Positions 39,771-51,170 of a stretch of 64,000 nt of DNA are shown in pieces. This DNA comes from Rhabdornis inornatus. Its lineage: Eukaryota > Chordata > Aves > Passeriformes > Rhabdornithidae. The notes under the pieces are model-generated. The model saw only the letters and a list, made by a program, of their open reading frames with translations. It made no database searches and was not told the DNA's origin. The DNA lies in assembly GCA_013397075.1 (NCBI GenBank), contig VWZS01004365.1:628207-692206 (forward strand), read 5' to 3'. The translations under genes and the position numbers were made by a program. The stretch's first letter is position 1. Every line of letters begins with the position of its first letter.

Positions 39771-42680
39771 CCAAAAAAAGGTAATTCCTGTTTAATATTA
39801 ATACTTCCTGTATGCTTGGGGAAGTGTTCACAAGGAAAGAACAATTATGCAAGCATCAGGAATCAAAAACATCCATAGAAATAAATGGGGAAACTTTTAT
39901 GTCCCGAAGACACTGTTGTTGCTGCTACAGATAATGATAATGCAGCTGATCCTGACACTGCTGGGTGGGATGTAATGTCAGTTCTGGATGAGGAGCTGCA
40001 CAGCAGCAAAAATTCTGATCATGAATCCCATGATACTGTATCAGCATTTAACAGGTCTGATTTTCATGCCTACGAGACAACTGACTAAAATTCTAATCAA
40101 AGAATCGGAGAAATCATTGTCAAAATGTTAAAATGTTTAAAGAAAAAAACACTAATTATTATTAACTACTGATCAACTACAGAAAGACATGGAATGGTGG
40201 ATCTAATCTTTAGAGGAAGACAATAACCTTCAGAAATACACATTCTTTAAATGTAAGCTAGATTTTTGGTGCTGTTTAATAGCATCTGTACTTGGCAGGT
40301 TTAATTGCCATATTTTTTGCTATAATACTAAAGCCATGAGTAAAAAATGAGACTTAGCAGTGTTGAGAAAAGAGTTACTGTTTCCTTATTGTCTGAATAG
40401 AAAAATAGTCACACCACCATTATATCCAAATAATCAAAAACTTATTTACAAGTAATTAAGACCGTCACTCCACTCGGTATGAGGAGGAGATGCCTTGTAG
40501 TCCCTAAATGTGCTTGTAGTCACCTCTGCAACATTCATAGATATTTCCCTTCTTTTTTGAGCTTTTGTTATTAGCAACTGTTGAATACCTTTTTTTTTTT
40601 CTTTTGGGTCAGTCTTCCATGTCTAAAAATTAGTCTTATTCTTGAAATACTTTTCCAATTTTTCTAGATTTTATTATTACTATTGTTATTTAGTTTCATA
40701 GTGCTAATGCATGAGGACAGATCTCTACCCCATGTGCACGACCTTTTACAAATGCACAGCAAATGTAGTCTCTTAACTGATTATTCAGAGACAGTTCATA
40801 GTTAATAATGCCCAGATTTCACCAACTTTTGTCTGTCCATGGTATTTGGTAATTTTGGGGTTTGTTCATTTTAACAATGTTTATTTCAATTACTATTTCA
40901 ATTCTTTTTTAAAAAAACCTCGCCTATAATTCTGGGTTGATTAACACATCTACAAGCTCCAAGAGTTCTCAACAAAATTAAAGTAGACTTGAAATGATAT
41001 CTTTTAGCTCTGTAATGTGGAAAAAAAAAAGAGGTAGTAGAGCCATGTGAAATACAAGCCATTACACTTGTTTGATACACTAGAATGGAGCAAAAGAAGG
41101 CACAAGTCTAATTTTTTTTAGCAAATCCTTTGCAGTTCACCTTTAAACTAAAGGTCATCGGGTGAGAATCGGTGTGTTTGAAAGCACTTGAACTGCTTAG
41201 GGAGTTCATCTTATCTGTATTATTCATACATATTTGACGATTATAAATCACAATGGACTGAAATATTTCTGGTCTTTCACATCAGCAGGCATCCAGAGAG
41301 CACTGTCTTTTATTTACTGACCATGTTAAAAATGGCACACTTTTTTATTATTTTATAATAATATGCTGTCTGACCAGTTCAGAGAGATCTCTAATAATGT
41401 CTCAGTCCAACCATGGGTCTCATTATGTTGGTAGGAACTGTCATGCAACTGTGAATGTGCAATAAGTGTAGAGGTACAGTAAATGGCAGAAAAATATGAA
41501 AAGCATTCTACTTTCTGATGCTGCACAAAGCTATTTATTCCTACTACACTGAATGAACTAGAAATTGAGGAAAGAAAATGAGAACTATACTTCATGGCCT
41601 TCTAAATTTAAACAAAGAGGATTTAAGGATATGTCTTACAGCAGAAAATGAGGGACATTATACAGTGCAAGACATACACTTAGCATTTCTTATATTCCAT
41701 CCATTTTTTTAAAGCTCAGCAGCACATTGATTTCAATGGAAGTCCTGTTTAAAAATCAATGCTATACCATGACCTAGGTAACAATGTAGAGAGTACACAT
41801 AGTGTTTGTAAATTATGTGATTCTGCCCCATATCCAACACTCTTACTGTTCTTCTGACTGTGGTTTCACAGAACATTTTACAACAACAGTACAATTGTAT
41901 TTCTGGATTTCAGTTTATAGAAACCATAAATATTTGTCTTTTCATTAGACTTCATGCACTAAATTACATAAATGATGCCATATAAGTGATGCCTGGATTT
42001 CCAAAGAAATTGTTACTCAGCATGAGAAACCAGAAAAAAGGGAGACTTGTTTCAGGATTTTGATGCACAGCTAAGATAATTTATTATAACTTCCTAACTT
42101 TGGGTTTGGCGTCCCTATTTGGAAGTACAAAATTGTCTACAAAATGAAATGAGAGGTGAATCATACATTTGCTCTCTGTCTGTGCCACATCTCTGCTGCT
42201 TTTGGCATGATATTTCTTGGACGAGAAAGAGTGAAGAAGAAAGGGAACTGGGGAGGTGCCTTTCACTTCATTAACATATCTGTCAACAACATCTAGACTT
42301 ACTTCTATCTACAGTCTTCTATTGCAATTCAGTTTGGTTTACCACATAGGCATAAATTTCATCTCTATGGTGAATACTGCCGAAAAATAAGACTGTCCAA
42401 GGAGGAAAAAAAAAAAAATCCGAAAACCCCAAAATCCCAAAAAAGCAAGAATATTTTTTGAAAGAAGAGGGAAAACAGCAAAATCTCATTTCAATCAATA
42501 TAAAGCACTCCATTCTAAACCCAGTAGTTTGGGCACACTTTTGATAATATGAAAGCAAAGAAAGGAATAAATTTACAACTCTGCCAGAGAGCAGGTTCCT
42601 TAATTAATAGATCAGTTGGTGGGAAATTCATCCAAGATTTGCAAGATCCCTCTCCCAACCAAGACATCTGATCCCAAGCT
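39771..42680. other. AT-rich DNA, no gene recognised
   Basis: No supported gene. A 67-codon acidic frame at 39885-40088 has no known motif and no splice or promoter context. The block ATTGATTTCAATGGAAGT near 41728 resembles a motif of old sauropsid repeats, but it is too short to call. Confidence 0.5.
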
Positions 42681-42877
42681 GTCACCTGCCAGGAGACTTT
42701 ACTGACCAGCCTGTCCCAGCAAAGCTAGCCAGCCCCCAGGGGCTGATCCACTTTGGATGCAGCTCTGCAGAAGGGGCTGGAGCCCAGCAATTGCTTCTGT
42801 AATCCACCTCATCTGCGGTGCTAGAGAGCCTTCTTTCCTTTGCTCCATGAATATTTAGGTACCCCAGGCAAGCTGGA

Positions 42878-42998
42878 GCAACTTTCCTCAGAAAGGTGCT
42901 GGTTCCAGCATCGTCCTGAATCAGACAGTGTGAGTTTGGACCAGTGTCTTGTGCCACCTGGGAGAGCAGCCTAACCACCATGCTATTAGGTGTTTGAG
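42878..42998 (-). mobile_element. tRNA-related SINE head, inverted
   Basis: Read on the - strand, the segment contains CACCTAATAGCATGGTGGTT, then GGCTGCTCTCCCAGGTGG, then TGGTCCAAACTC and CTGTCTGATTCAGGAC. This fits a tRNA-like Pol III promoter. An A-box-like GTGGTTAGGCTGC is complementary to 42966-42978, and a B-box-like TGGTCCAAACTC is complementary to 42932-42943. Similar heads followed by CTGCCTGATTCAGG are familiar from tRNA-derived SINEs in reptiles and MIR-like families. It lies inside a GC-richer 350-bp patch. The 118-codon - strand frame that covers it (42682-43038) is therefore probably not a gene. Confidence 0.45.
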
Positions 42999-43094
42999 TG
43001 AGGAACTCCTGAAATCCCTCCTGTGGGAGCAGTGGCACTTGCCATAATGTATTTAAATATTAATTGAGCAAGAGAATCTGAATGACTCTTTAAG

Positions 43095-43195
43095 CCTGAC
43101 TAGCAGCTAAGGTGCTCTCCTGGGACATGGGAGCTGCGATTTCAGATACCCTCAGGCAGAGTAAGGAATTGAACCCAAGGCTCCCACAGCTGTGT
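43095..43195 (+). mobile_element. Second tRNA-like SINE head, palindromic
   Basis: The + strand reads TAGCAGCTAAGGTGCTCTCC, then TGGGACATGGGAGCTGCGAT and TTCAGATACCCTCAGGCAGAG. This is again an A-box-like and B-box-like order. Immediately after comes AAGGAATTGAACCCAAGGCT followed by CCCAC, the reverse complement of the same kind of head. TGGGAG (43128-43133) and CTCCCA (43181-43186) mark the arms. The unit is thus a fold-back pair of SINE heads about 100 bases from the inverted head on its left. The family name is not certain. Confidence 0.4.
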
Positions 43196-44683
43196 CTCTC
43201 TTTTTGCCTACATCTGAAGCCAGCCTGAATCCATCCAAAACCACTGAGGTCCATGGACGGCTAAATAACCTCCCAAATTACATTGCTTAGTGAATTTATT
43301 GTATACCATGAAATCTCTGCCCCACTTACAACCCACCCCACTTTTGCCTGCCTGGAGAGTCAAAGGTCTCAACATAAGGCACCTCACTGCTCCTATGGGA
43401 ATGTATGACTCTTCACTTTTGAAATATTAGCACTCTTTTGAAATGCAGTTTCCCTTTACTTTTTCATGGTGAGTGATCAGTGAAGTGGGACTGGTCAAGA
43501 TGGTTTACTTTAAGAGTGGGAATTTTACATTACCACATTGATAATGCCACCTGTATAGTATCTGATATTGCGAGAGTGTGTCTGAAGGTAAGACAAAAGC
43601 CTGAGAGATCTGGGGAATGAACCGGGGATAGTTCCAAAGTCCATTAATGTCCTTTAAAGGGAAAGCCAATATGGGCATGTCTTTACAGTATTACAAGTTA
43701 TGTGGGCAGAAACTGTGACCCCATTCATGTCACTGATTGTTCCACATCTGAAGGACACCACTGCACATCTGTTGTTCCACCACAAGAGTGGAATATATTA
43801 TGAATTTGCCTACACCTACCAAGCTGAGGGAAGGTTTCACTGAGTAACAAAAGATTTTTTTGCCAAACTGTGCATCCTTTTGGAAACTAACTGGGGCCAA
43901 CACAGATGTGTTGAGCAGCAAAAGTCTTTCTTTGGAGCATAGATGATTCCAGAAAAAGCATCAATTTTCTACTGCTGGTAAGGAGCCATTAACTCATTTA
44001 TATTATTTTCTGAGAAGCAAGATAGGACACTAATGCCAAGTATCTCAGTGTATTTGCTATTTTAATGCAATTAAGTGACTAGGAAAAAAGAGCAATGCCA
44101 CATGCAACTGCGTTCTCAACCTGTGAGAACTTTGCAATAAAGCATGGTAAAAAATACAGTAGTATGAGGGGAAATTGGCAATGAGATCTATGGTCTGGGT
44201 TATTCATACAACAGAAGGTAGCAAGAAGCAGATATTTTGATGGCTTATACAAAATGACGTATTCTCAAAAAAATGTGTAATAGTCCTTACCAGCACACTT
44301 TTGGCTCTCTTACTACTCCCAGAGAAATTTAGCAAAGTCAGACGAAGTTAAATACTTTGTACTTCCTGAGACAGTCTTCTGCAGTTAATATCAAGGCAAT
44401 ACAGGCTGCCAGGTTGGGACAGCCTGACACGTCCTCATCTTTTCCCTGTTTGAGCTTTACATTAAGAGACCAGTTTGTTTTCTACCACTATTAAATGATC
44501 ATACATATAACACAGAAAGAGATAAAATGATAAATGTCTTAGGTGGGTGTTCTGGCTTCTTAGATCTACTAACACCGATTAAAGCATGAATTTCCTTTAT
44601 AAGTTGAATTGTACAAATAATAAATTGGTTTTCTGCCTTCACATAAAAAATAAAACAATTAATTTGGGCCTCAAAGCAGAAAT

Positions 44684-44707
44684 AAAACAAAACAAAACAA
44701 AAAAAAC
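44684..44707. repeat. (AAAAC)n run
   Basis: Three to four AAAAC units lead into an A8 run. Confidence 0.7.
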
Positions 44708-47700
44708 CCAACAAAATCAAACAAGCAATGTATGTGTGTGAGTATTTTGATTTCTCGTTAATTTATCCTGCACTGAGAAACACATATCTTTCAGTATTAT
44801 TTTATTTTGAAGTCCTTGTTAAAGCGTATTGTCAACTTTGCAGCAAATTATTTGAAACATATTAGAGCAAAATATTTAAGTATTGTTTAGCTTGTATCCC
44901 CTCTTTTAAACTCAAACTATTAAGTTAAAACAATATAAATCATGTGTGTTTAGTCCTCTGAAGTTTCATTTTGTGCTAAATATGTTGTTAGTAGACTAAG
45001 AAAAATTAAGAACACCCAATATCATTCCTATTAACATTTTTGTCTTCTTTTGAGGTGATGTTGCTGGGCAGTACTGATCCTCCAGAAAAAACACACATTG
45101 GGAGATATTTAGAATATTAAATAGTACAGTAAATAGTAATTATAAAAACCCTATAGTTTTCATTCCTAGTCAAAACTCAGATTAAGGTATTTGCAGCAAA
45201 AATTAACAAGCAACCACAGTGTTGCACTCTGGAGTGTGTTTAGAAAAAACAAAATTTCTTCACATGTTATACACAAAATGTTGTATTAGAGACAAAAAAT
45301 CATACCATCATACCTTATCATTACACTATGATCTACTCCCATTTAAGCCTTTTGTTACCCAAATGTGCAGGCTGAAGTGGACTGCCTAATTTTCAAGAGC
45401 TGGATGTTAGATCTTATATATGTATTAATTGTCAGGTCTATGCCATTTTTGAAGCACTGTTCAACAGATATTAATCTACCTGCTGATCACCCAGAAGGAA
45501 GCCTCCATTCCACACAGGAAATTATTAGCCACAAGCACATATTGGAAGGTCATCTCTTGGATTTTACTGAACAGCTCTCCTGACATAAAGGGTTAACAGG
45601 CAAAAATCAGTGTGATTCAAAGAGATTTGTCTTCAATAAACGAGCTACATCCTTCTCTTGTGAAAGATTTTGTAAGATAGCAGTCCTATACAAATACCAC
45701 TGGTGCTTTTTTATTAGCCAACAGTTTCTGTAACTAGCACAGTTTACAGAAGTAAAAGGATTATATTGAACATCATATTTGCACAGTTATCAATAACTTC
45801 ATACACAGCCCGAAAATTGAAACTGTAAAATGGATGTTTGTAAATGGAGGAAGAAAGGAGGGGGAAAAAAAAGAGGAAAAGTAGAGGGGACGACGAGCTG
45901 TTTAAGCACCAAAAACCACAGTTCCAAGGAAAAATCTGCAGAGGTCTACATGTACACATAGGCATTGACTGTGCAGCTCTTCAAAAGGCTCTGAGATCTA
46001 AAAGACATATATTTTGTTAATACTTCTTATATTTGGGTAATATCTTCTTATTTTATCTGAACAGCATTTGCATGTGCAATGCATAGAGAATATACACCAG
46101 CAACAAGAGAGTTCATATTTAACACAGTTTCAAGATATCTAATATTTTGTCAAACATTTTATAGGTTTTAGCTTAGGGATAAATTTGAAGCTGGCTTTTC
46201 CCCAGTGAAACCTGCAACAATAGAGAAATATATATTGAAGGAAAAGCGAAACTAGGATATCGAGAAAGCCTAACAGAAATCTAACATTTCATTTTATACT
46301 TAATAATTACTTTCTACAGATCCCTTTGACTGGTAAAGCTTTTATATCTCAAAGTTTTACTGCTCAGCTATGATGCTGAAAATCTCCAGATTTTTTCCTT
46401 GCTTCAGATTCTAAAGTATACATATGGTCTGTTTTCTGACGTGAGACAGTAGTTTCAATTTCAAATAGCAACAACTCATCTGCCAATTCTTTACGTAAGA
46501 TTTAACAGCTAAAAAATATTTTAAGCCAACCTGTAAAACTCACTATTGAGCAGGAAACAGCTAATTTGTCCTTATACAAACAGAAACTTCATGTTTTGTT
46601 GAATAACTATGGCAACTTCTACAAATTACTCATCCAGGACTTTTGTTATGCTATGTTATGACTCAGACTTATTAGTCTTCACCTCCCTCAACTTCCAGTA
46701 CAGTAACATCTTTCTGAAATGGCTCTGAACTGCATTCATAGGTCCGAATGTCCCTATCCAGCTGCCCATTAAAAAATTACAAACACACAAAAATTCTTTC
46801 TGGATGGGTGTGAGCGGTGCCTATAAACTTGGAGTTTTAGCTCTGTGCACCCAGATTGTTAGGTTGTGGTCTATTACGTCGTGCCAAGACCTATTTTATA
46901 TTCAAGGTAGTGAAATTGCTATAGTATGTGACAAGGAGATAAGTACACCCACCTAGTTTGTTTCGAAGTGGATCAGTTCTTCAGCGCGTTTTAAGCCCTT
47001 CCAGATTTATCCCTGGCGGCTGGCTCTTTGCCAGGGCTTGGATTCTGTTCTGGTGTGCAGTGTGCTGAGTATTCCCAGGTGCTGGTATATTTTTATGCCT
47101 TAGTCCTTATTTACAGTTTTTCTAAGGGTTGCTTTGAAGTCTGAACAATTGCGATGCAGTGCTCTACAAAGTTCTTTCCACATCGAGCAATCTTTTCATG
47201 TTGCCTTAAGTTAAGCCATTTCTAAATGAGAAAATACAAGGATGAGCACTAATATATTACAAAAGGAAAGAGCAGTTTCTTGCATAAAATTAATAATTTC
47301 AGTGTACCAGAAGCTACGTGAGCAACCACAGAACAAGATTAATAACTTAAAATAATCATTCACTCCATCTTCCTAAAACTCTTTCACAATAGCTCTAACA
47401 CAGTACTACTTTCAACTTTATAGCTCCCCGTTTTACCAGCCCTACTATTATAACACTTGACATGCTTGGCTGCCATGGTGTAATAAAGAGGGGTAAAATG
47501 CTGCATTAAAGGTCCCTGGTGCAAATCCTATTCAAAATTTTTCAGTCTGGAATAGGCAGCACAAAAAGGCAATACTGGGAATTTAAGGGTCATAAAGTAG
47601 TACAGGCACTCAGCTCTCCAAGTTTCAGTTAACTTTCTAACAGCCAAAGCAACAATAGCAAAAGCTCTAACGATACATTCAACTTTCTTTTGGAGAACAG

Positions 47701-48059
47701 GCACCTAGAGAATTGTAAGGGAGGGCAAGCAGGGAAGCGGGCACATTATGCTGCAGTGTTAGCCAGCATCACTCATATGTGACTCTCAGCAGCTGTCTGA
47801 TGCAAGTAACTGCTCAGTGCCTGGGCAAACAACATGGTATGGTAGCATGCTTCACACCGTGAGGCAAACAGCACTCTGTGGAACAAGAAAAATCAGAATA
47901 AAGCTCTGGAAAATCAATCCAATGTTTTGGGGGTTTAGTGCATTCACTCCTCAAAATTAAATTCTAATTTCTTACAGATATTCTCTCAGATCCTGTTCCT
48001 ATTAAAAACGTAAGTTTCTCAGTTAAGTGTATATTTATTTTTTAAAGCTTTGTTTGACC

Positions 48060-48098
48060 TAAATAAATTAATAAATAAATAAAATTTAAAAAAAAACC
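48060..48098. repeat. (AAAT)n / A-rich tract
   Basis: AAAT tetranucleotide units are followed by TTTAAAAAAAAACCC. It is a low-complexity tract with no retroelement body visible upstream. Confidence 0.7.
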
Positions 48099-50257
48099 CA
48101 CAAAAAATTATCTTTAGAAGCATACATTTGTGGCTCTGAAGTAGTTTAGTTGAGTTTGTAGAAAACATACCTTACTCTATACAAACTCTAGGACTTTGGT
48201 CACCAGTTATTAAATGTTTTTATATTTCTGCAAAGTTGTGTTTTTGAAAGGGTGATAAATTTGAGAAGGCAGTTCTAGTTTACTGTCAAAGGACAGACAA
48301 ACTAAGGGTCTGTGTCCAGGTACAGGGCTTCCAGTTATGGACAAACCCAAAATGCTTAGCAGTCTTTGCCTCAGGACGAAGACTTTACCAGGTCTTTACC
48401 ATCTTTACCAGACGGGATATTAAATAACTGAACAGGGCTCATATAAAGACAAATTGTCTGTATAGTGTGATGTACATTATTATATTTTGGGGGAGAAATG
48501 TACCAGTGAGGAAACTGAGGAAGGGAATATGGGTGAGAGTCAAAGCCCATTCAAGTTTCTGAGATGCTTCAGTTAACTTCTACAGTTTGCAGAGGAGACA
48601 TTACACAATTTCTAACAGATAGTAATCCTGTATAAACTGAACAATACTTTAATCTGCCTCAAAAAGACATGAGGGTTAAACCAGAGGAGAAATAACAGAG
48701 AAGAATATGCTCTATTTTACCATCACAGGAATGCATGTATAACAGATAAACATCCTCCCTTACACACTGGATCAAGAGCCAAGGGATATCCTGCATACTC
48801 GAAGCCATCAACCACTTAAAACTGCTATTGTCAAAGCAATTCTTTACAGCAGACTGATTTGTATGCAGACCATTTTTAATAGCACAGAAAGAGTTTGGGA
48901 CCATGTGTTAGAGTACACAAGTGATTTCCAAAAGACATTTGAAATGTAAAAATTCTGGAGGCTGCCTCCTTCCTTTCTCCCCTTCCCTGCAACATGCATA
49001 CACATGCACACACGCACCATCAACTTCCACTGACATTTCTTCATTACTATGAAGAAGCTCGGGCTCTCTTGAGAGATTTTGCAAAGCACTGTTCCTCTTT
49101 TTAAGTAAGGCTACACTTGCGTCTCTCAGGATGATTTCCATAAGTTTATATTCCGTCAAAACACATGATTTCAGATCTTAAGGTGTAGAAGTAGTGTTAA
49201 CAAGGTCCTCCTATGAAGATTTTAAGCTCTTTTGAATGCAATTTCATTCTTTCTGGTGTCTTCTGCTTGTCAAATTTGCACAGGGCATTGGGACATTCTT
49301 TGGCATCAGGAGGTGCAGCTGGGGAATAAAACGTCCTCAAATCCACACTGCTGAACTGAAACCTTTGCTTCTTCCGTCTAGGAAAAGGCCATACCCTGGG
49401 TTCAGTGTTATCAAATCATGGTATCTGCAGGAGATGCTAGCTTTCTCTAAGAAGAGTAATGTTAAAATGAATAAAATTAAATTTAAAATTAAAGTAAAAC
49501 AAAGTAACAAAACACTAAAATGCTCCCCTCTGATATCAATCCCTATCAACTCTTTTAGGGTTCCATGTGGTCACCACAGCATTTTGGGTAAATACAGTGA
49601 TTTGCCTTTTAAAAATTGGCATATTAAGACAGAGCTCCATTTCCCTTTTAGCTGAGCACTAGCAGAGGGTTAATATTACACTAGTTTAGGATTTTAGTGG
49701 GGATAAACAAGAACCTTTTTTTTTCCTACTGTAAAGCTAGTAGAACCATGCACTCCAGCTGTAAGTATGCTCATCAAAAGAGGGACTCAAGAAACCAGAA
49801 ACTTTGCAATTCCATTTCGAAGTACTTTCAAGGTATAGTAGCAAAGGTAACAAAAGAAGGTTTATTTCCTTTGTATAACAGACAAAGGAAGTTGCAGTAG
49901 CACTTACTGTTTAAGTTTCGAGATAAGAACAATACATCCCCACCAGTGACAAGAAAAAACAGAGATGCTGTGAATTGTAGGGTGGTCTGTACAAAAAAAT
50001 CATTATGGTAATGTGTAGTAATTCAGCATTTCTGCAACAAACTACTATTTCAACAGTGGTATAAATTAATAAAAATCTTAAAAATGTTTTGCGAATCTTA
50101 CTTGCTCCATCTATAGTCACACTTTAAAAATTTAGTTTATAGAAAAATCATCTTAGTTATTTTTAGGTAGTGCCACTGTAGGAAAGAAGAAATAGAATTT
50201 AGTTCATTTTCCCTTTATGTGGTGCTGTAAGACAGTAAAATCTAGTGGGATGAATAT

Positions 50258-50425
50258 AGGAATGGAAATTGGGAGTTAGAAGTTTTATTTCTTGCTTTAA
50301 TATGATACATGGTTTGAACCTCAGTGAAGCACCAAACTCCCTGCCTCATCTTCGCCAGCTGTATCAGGAGAATAACAATGGTTTCTAGAACATCTACAAA
50401 GCTTTGGACACCAGATCTGTAGTGG
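50258..50425 (+). mobile_element. MIR-like SINE, near full length
   Basis: Three blocks occur in the MIR order: GGAAATTGGGAGTTAGAAGT (head end), ACATGGTTTGAACCTCAGTG (core) and CTGCCTCATCTTCGCCAGCT followed by GTATCAGGAGAATAACAATG. The tail CTACAAAGCTTTGGACACC corresponds to the GTAAAGCGCTTTGAGAACC-like end. It is strongly diverged, but this is the best of the MIR-like copies here. MIR/CORE-SINEs predate the bird-mammal split, so an old copy in a bird is expected. Confidence 0.55.
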
Positions 50426-50877
50426 GCAACAAGTCCTGCTCTTGCCTGGCTCCACAGAGCAGAGTCCCAGACTGAGCATCATAAGGTAACATTTGCCTGG
50501 GCTCTGTCAGTGCTCACATATATTCCTTATGGCCCATATTTGCTGTGCAAAGACATGTTGTCCCAAAGAACCACGTGGTGAAAATGAAACTACAAAAACC
50601 TGTGTACCCCTGTTGCTTTGCTTCTTTTTGATTCTCTGAACTTACATATTTTTATGCAGAATATTATTTCAAGTTTTCATATTTTCCAGGGGTTTTAAAT
50701 TCCACTTTTGCCTATGGACAGAGCTTTTATAAGTGTAAAATTTTGTAATAGAAACACATTTCTGTTTGGAAGACTAACTGCATTCCATTTAAACACGTTT
50801 TCAATCTCCTCTGAGGAAAAAATATCCTTTGCAGATAACAAGATAATTTAAGCGAGTTAAATGCAGAAGCACCCTAA

Positions 50878-50922
50878 ATATACAGGGTACTCCCATTATG
50901 TATATGGGAGTACCCTGTATAT
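50878..50922. repeat. Perfect 19-bp hairpin, possible minimal inverted-repeat element
   Basis: The arms at 50878-50896 (ATATACAGGGTACTCCCAT) and 50904-50922 are exact reverse complements around a 7-base loop, TATGTAT. The core can also be written TA-CAGGG...CCCTG-TA, which is how a very short TA-flanked mariner-type inverted-repeat remnant would look. The stem is too short and the loop too small for a typical animal microRNA precursor. Confidence 0.8.
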
Positions 50923-51065
50923 GTTAGAAAAGATGTCCTCATGTCTAGAAGACATAGTTTGAGCACTGGAGAGTGTATATGAGTTCCAAGGAATACAGAT
51001 TGAAGCCACAGAAGTTTCTTAGCATTAGGTCTTATTTCCTAAAATTAAGTTGAAATTTTGAAAGA

Positions 51066-51170
51066 AAGAGACATGTTTTTGTGGTGGACTTAGCAGTGCT
51101 AGGTTAACAGTTGGACTTGATGATCTTAAAGGTCTTTTCATACTTAAAGAATTGTATGAGTCTGTGAATC
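51066..51170 (+). mobile_element. CR1 LINE, extreme 3' end
   Basis: The sequence runs GACATGTTTTTGTGGTGGAC, TTAGCAGTGCTAGGTTAACAG, TTGGACTTGATGATCTTAAAG, GTCTTTTCATACTTAAAG. It then ends in an ATTGTATGAGTCTGTGAATC tail, a diverged form of the CR1 ATTCTATGATTCTGTGATTC octamers. Only the last hundred bases survive, a common form of 5'-truncated CR1. It is a different subfamily from the 12.9-kb copy, which lacks the GGTTAACAGTTGGACTTGATGATC-type block. Confidence 0.9.

Larger units (their letters stand above)
43196..50257. other. AT-rich DNA, no gene recognised
   Basis: Seven kilobases with no supported gene. Frames are at most 139 codons (49236-49655 on +, lysine-rich in its middle because of A-rich DNA) and are not recognised. 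Two low-complexity runs near 44.69 and 48.07 kb are listed separately. Confidence 0.55.

Noticed and set aside
39885..40088. 67-codon acidic frame
   Set aside because: Short, with no known motif, no acceptor-like sequence upstream and no polyadenylation signal suitably placed.
42682..43038. 118-codon - strand frame in a GC-richer patch
   Set aside because: A tRNA-like SINE head with A- and B-box-like blocks explains part of it, and no protein family is recognisable.
49236..49655. 139-codon + strand frame
   Set aside because: Its lysine-rich middle comes from an A-rich stretch. No motif, splice sites or polyadenylation context.
50878..50922. Hairpin as a microRNA precursor
   Set aside because: A 19-bp stem with a 7-base loop and no pairing beyond it is shorter than normal animal precursors.
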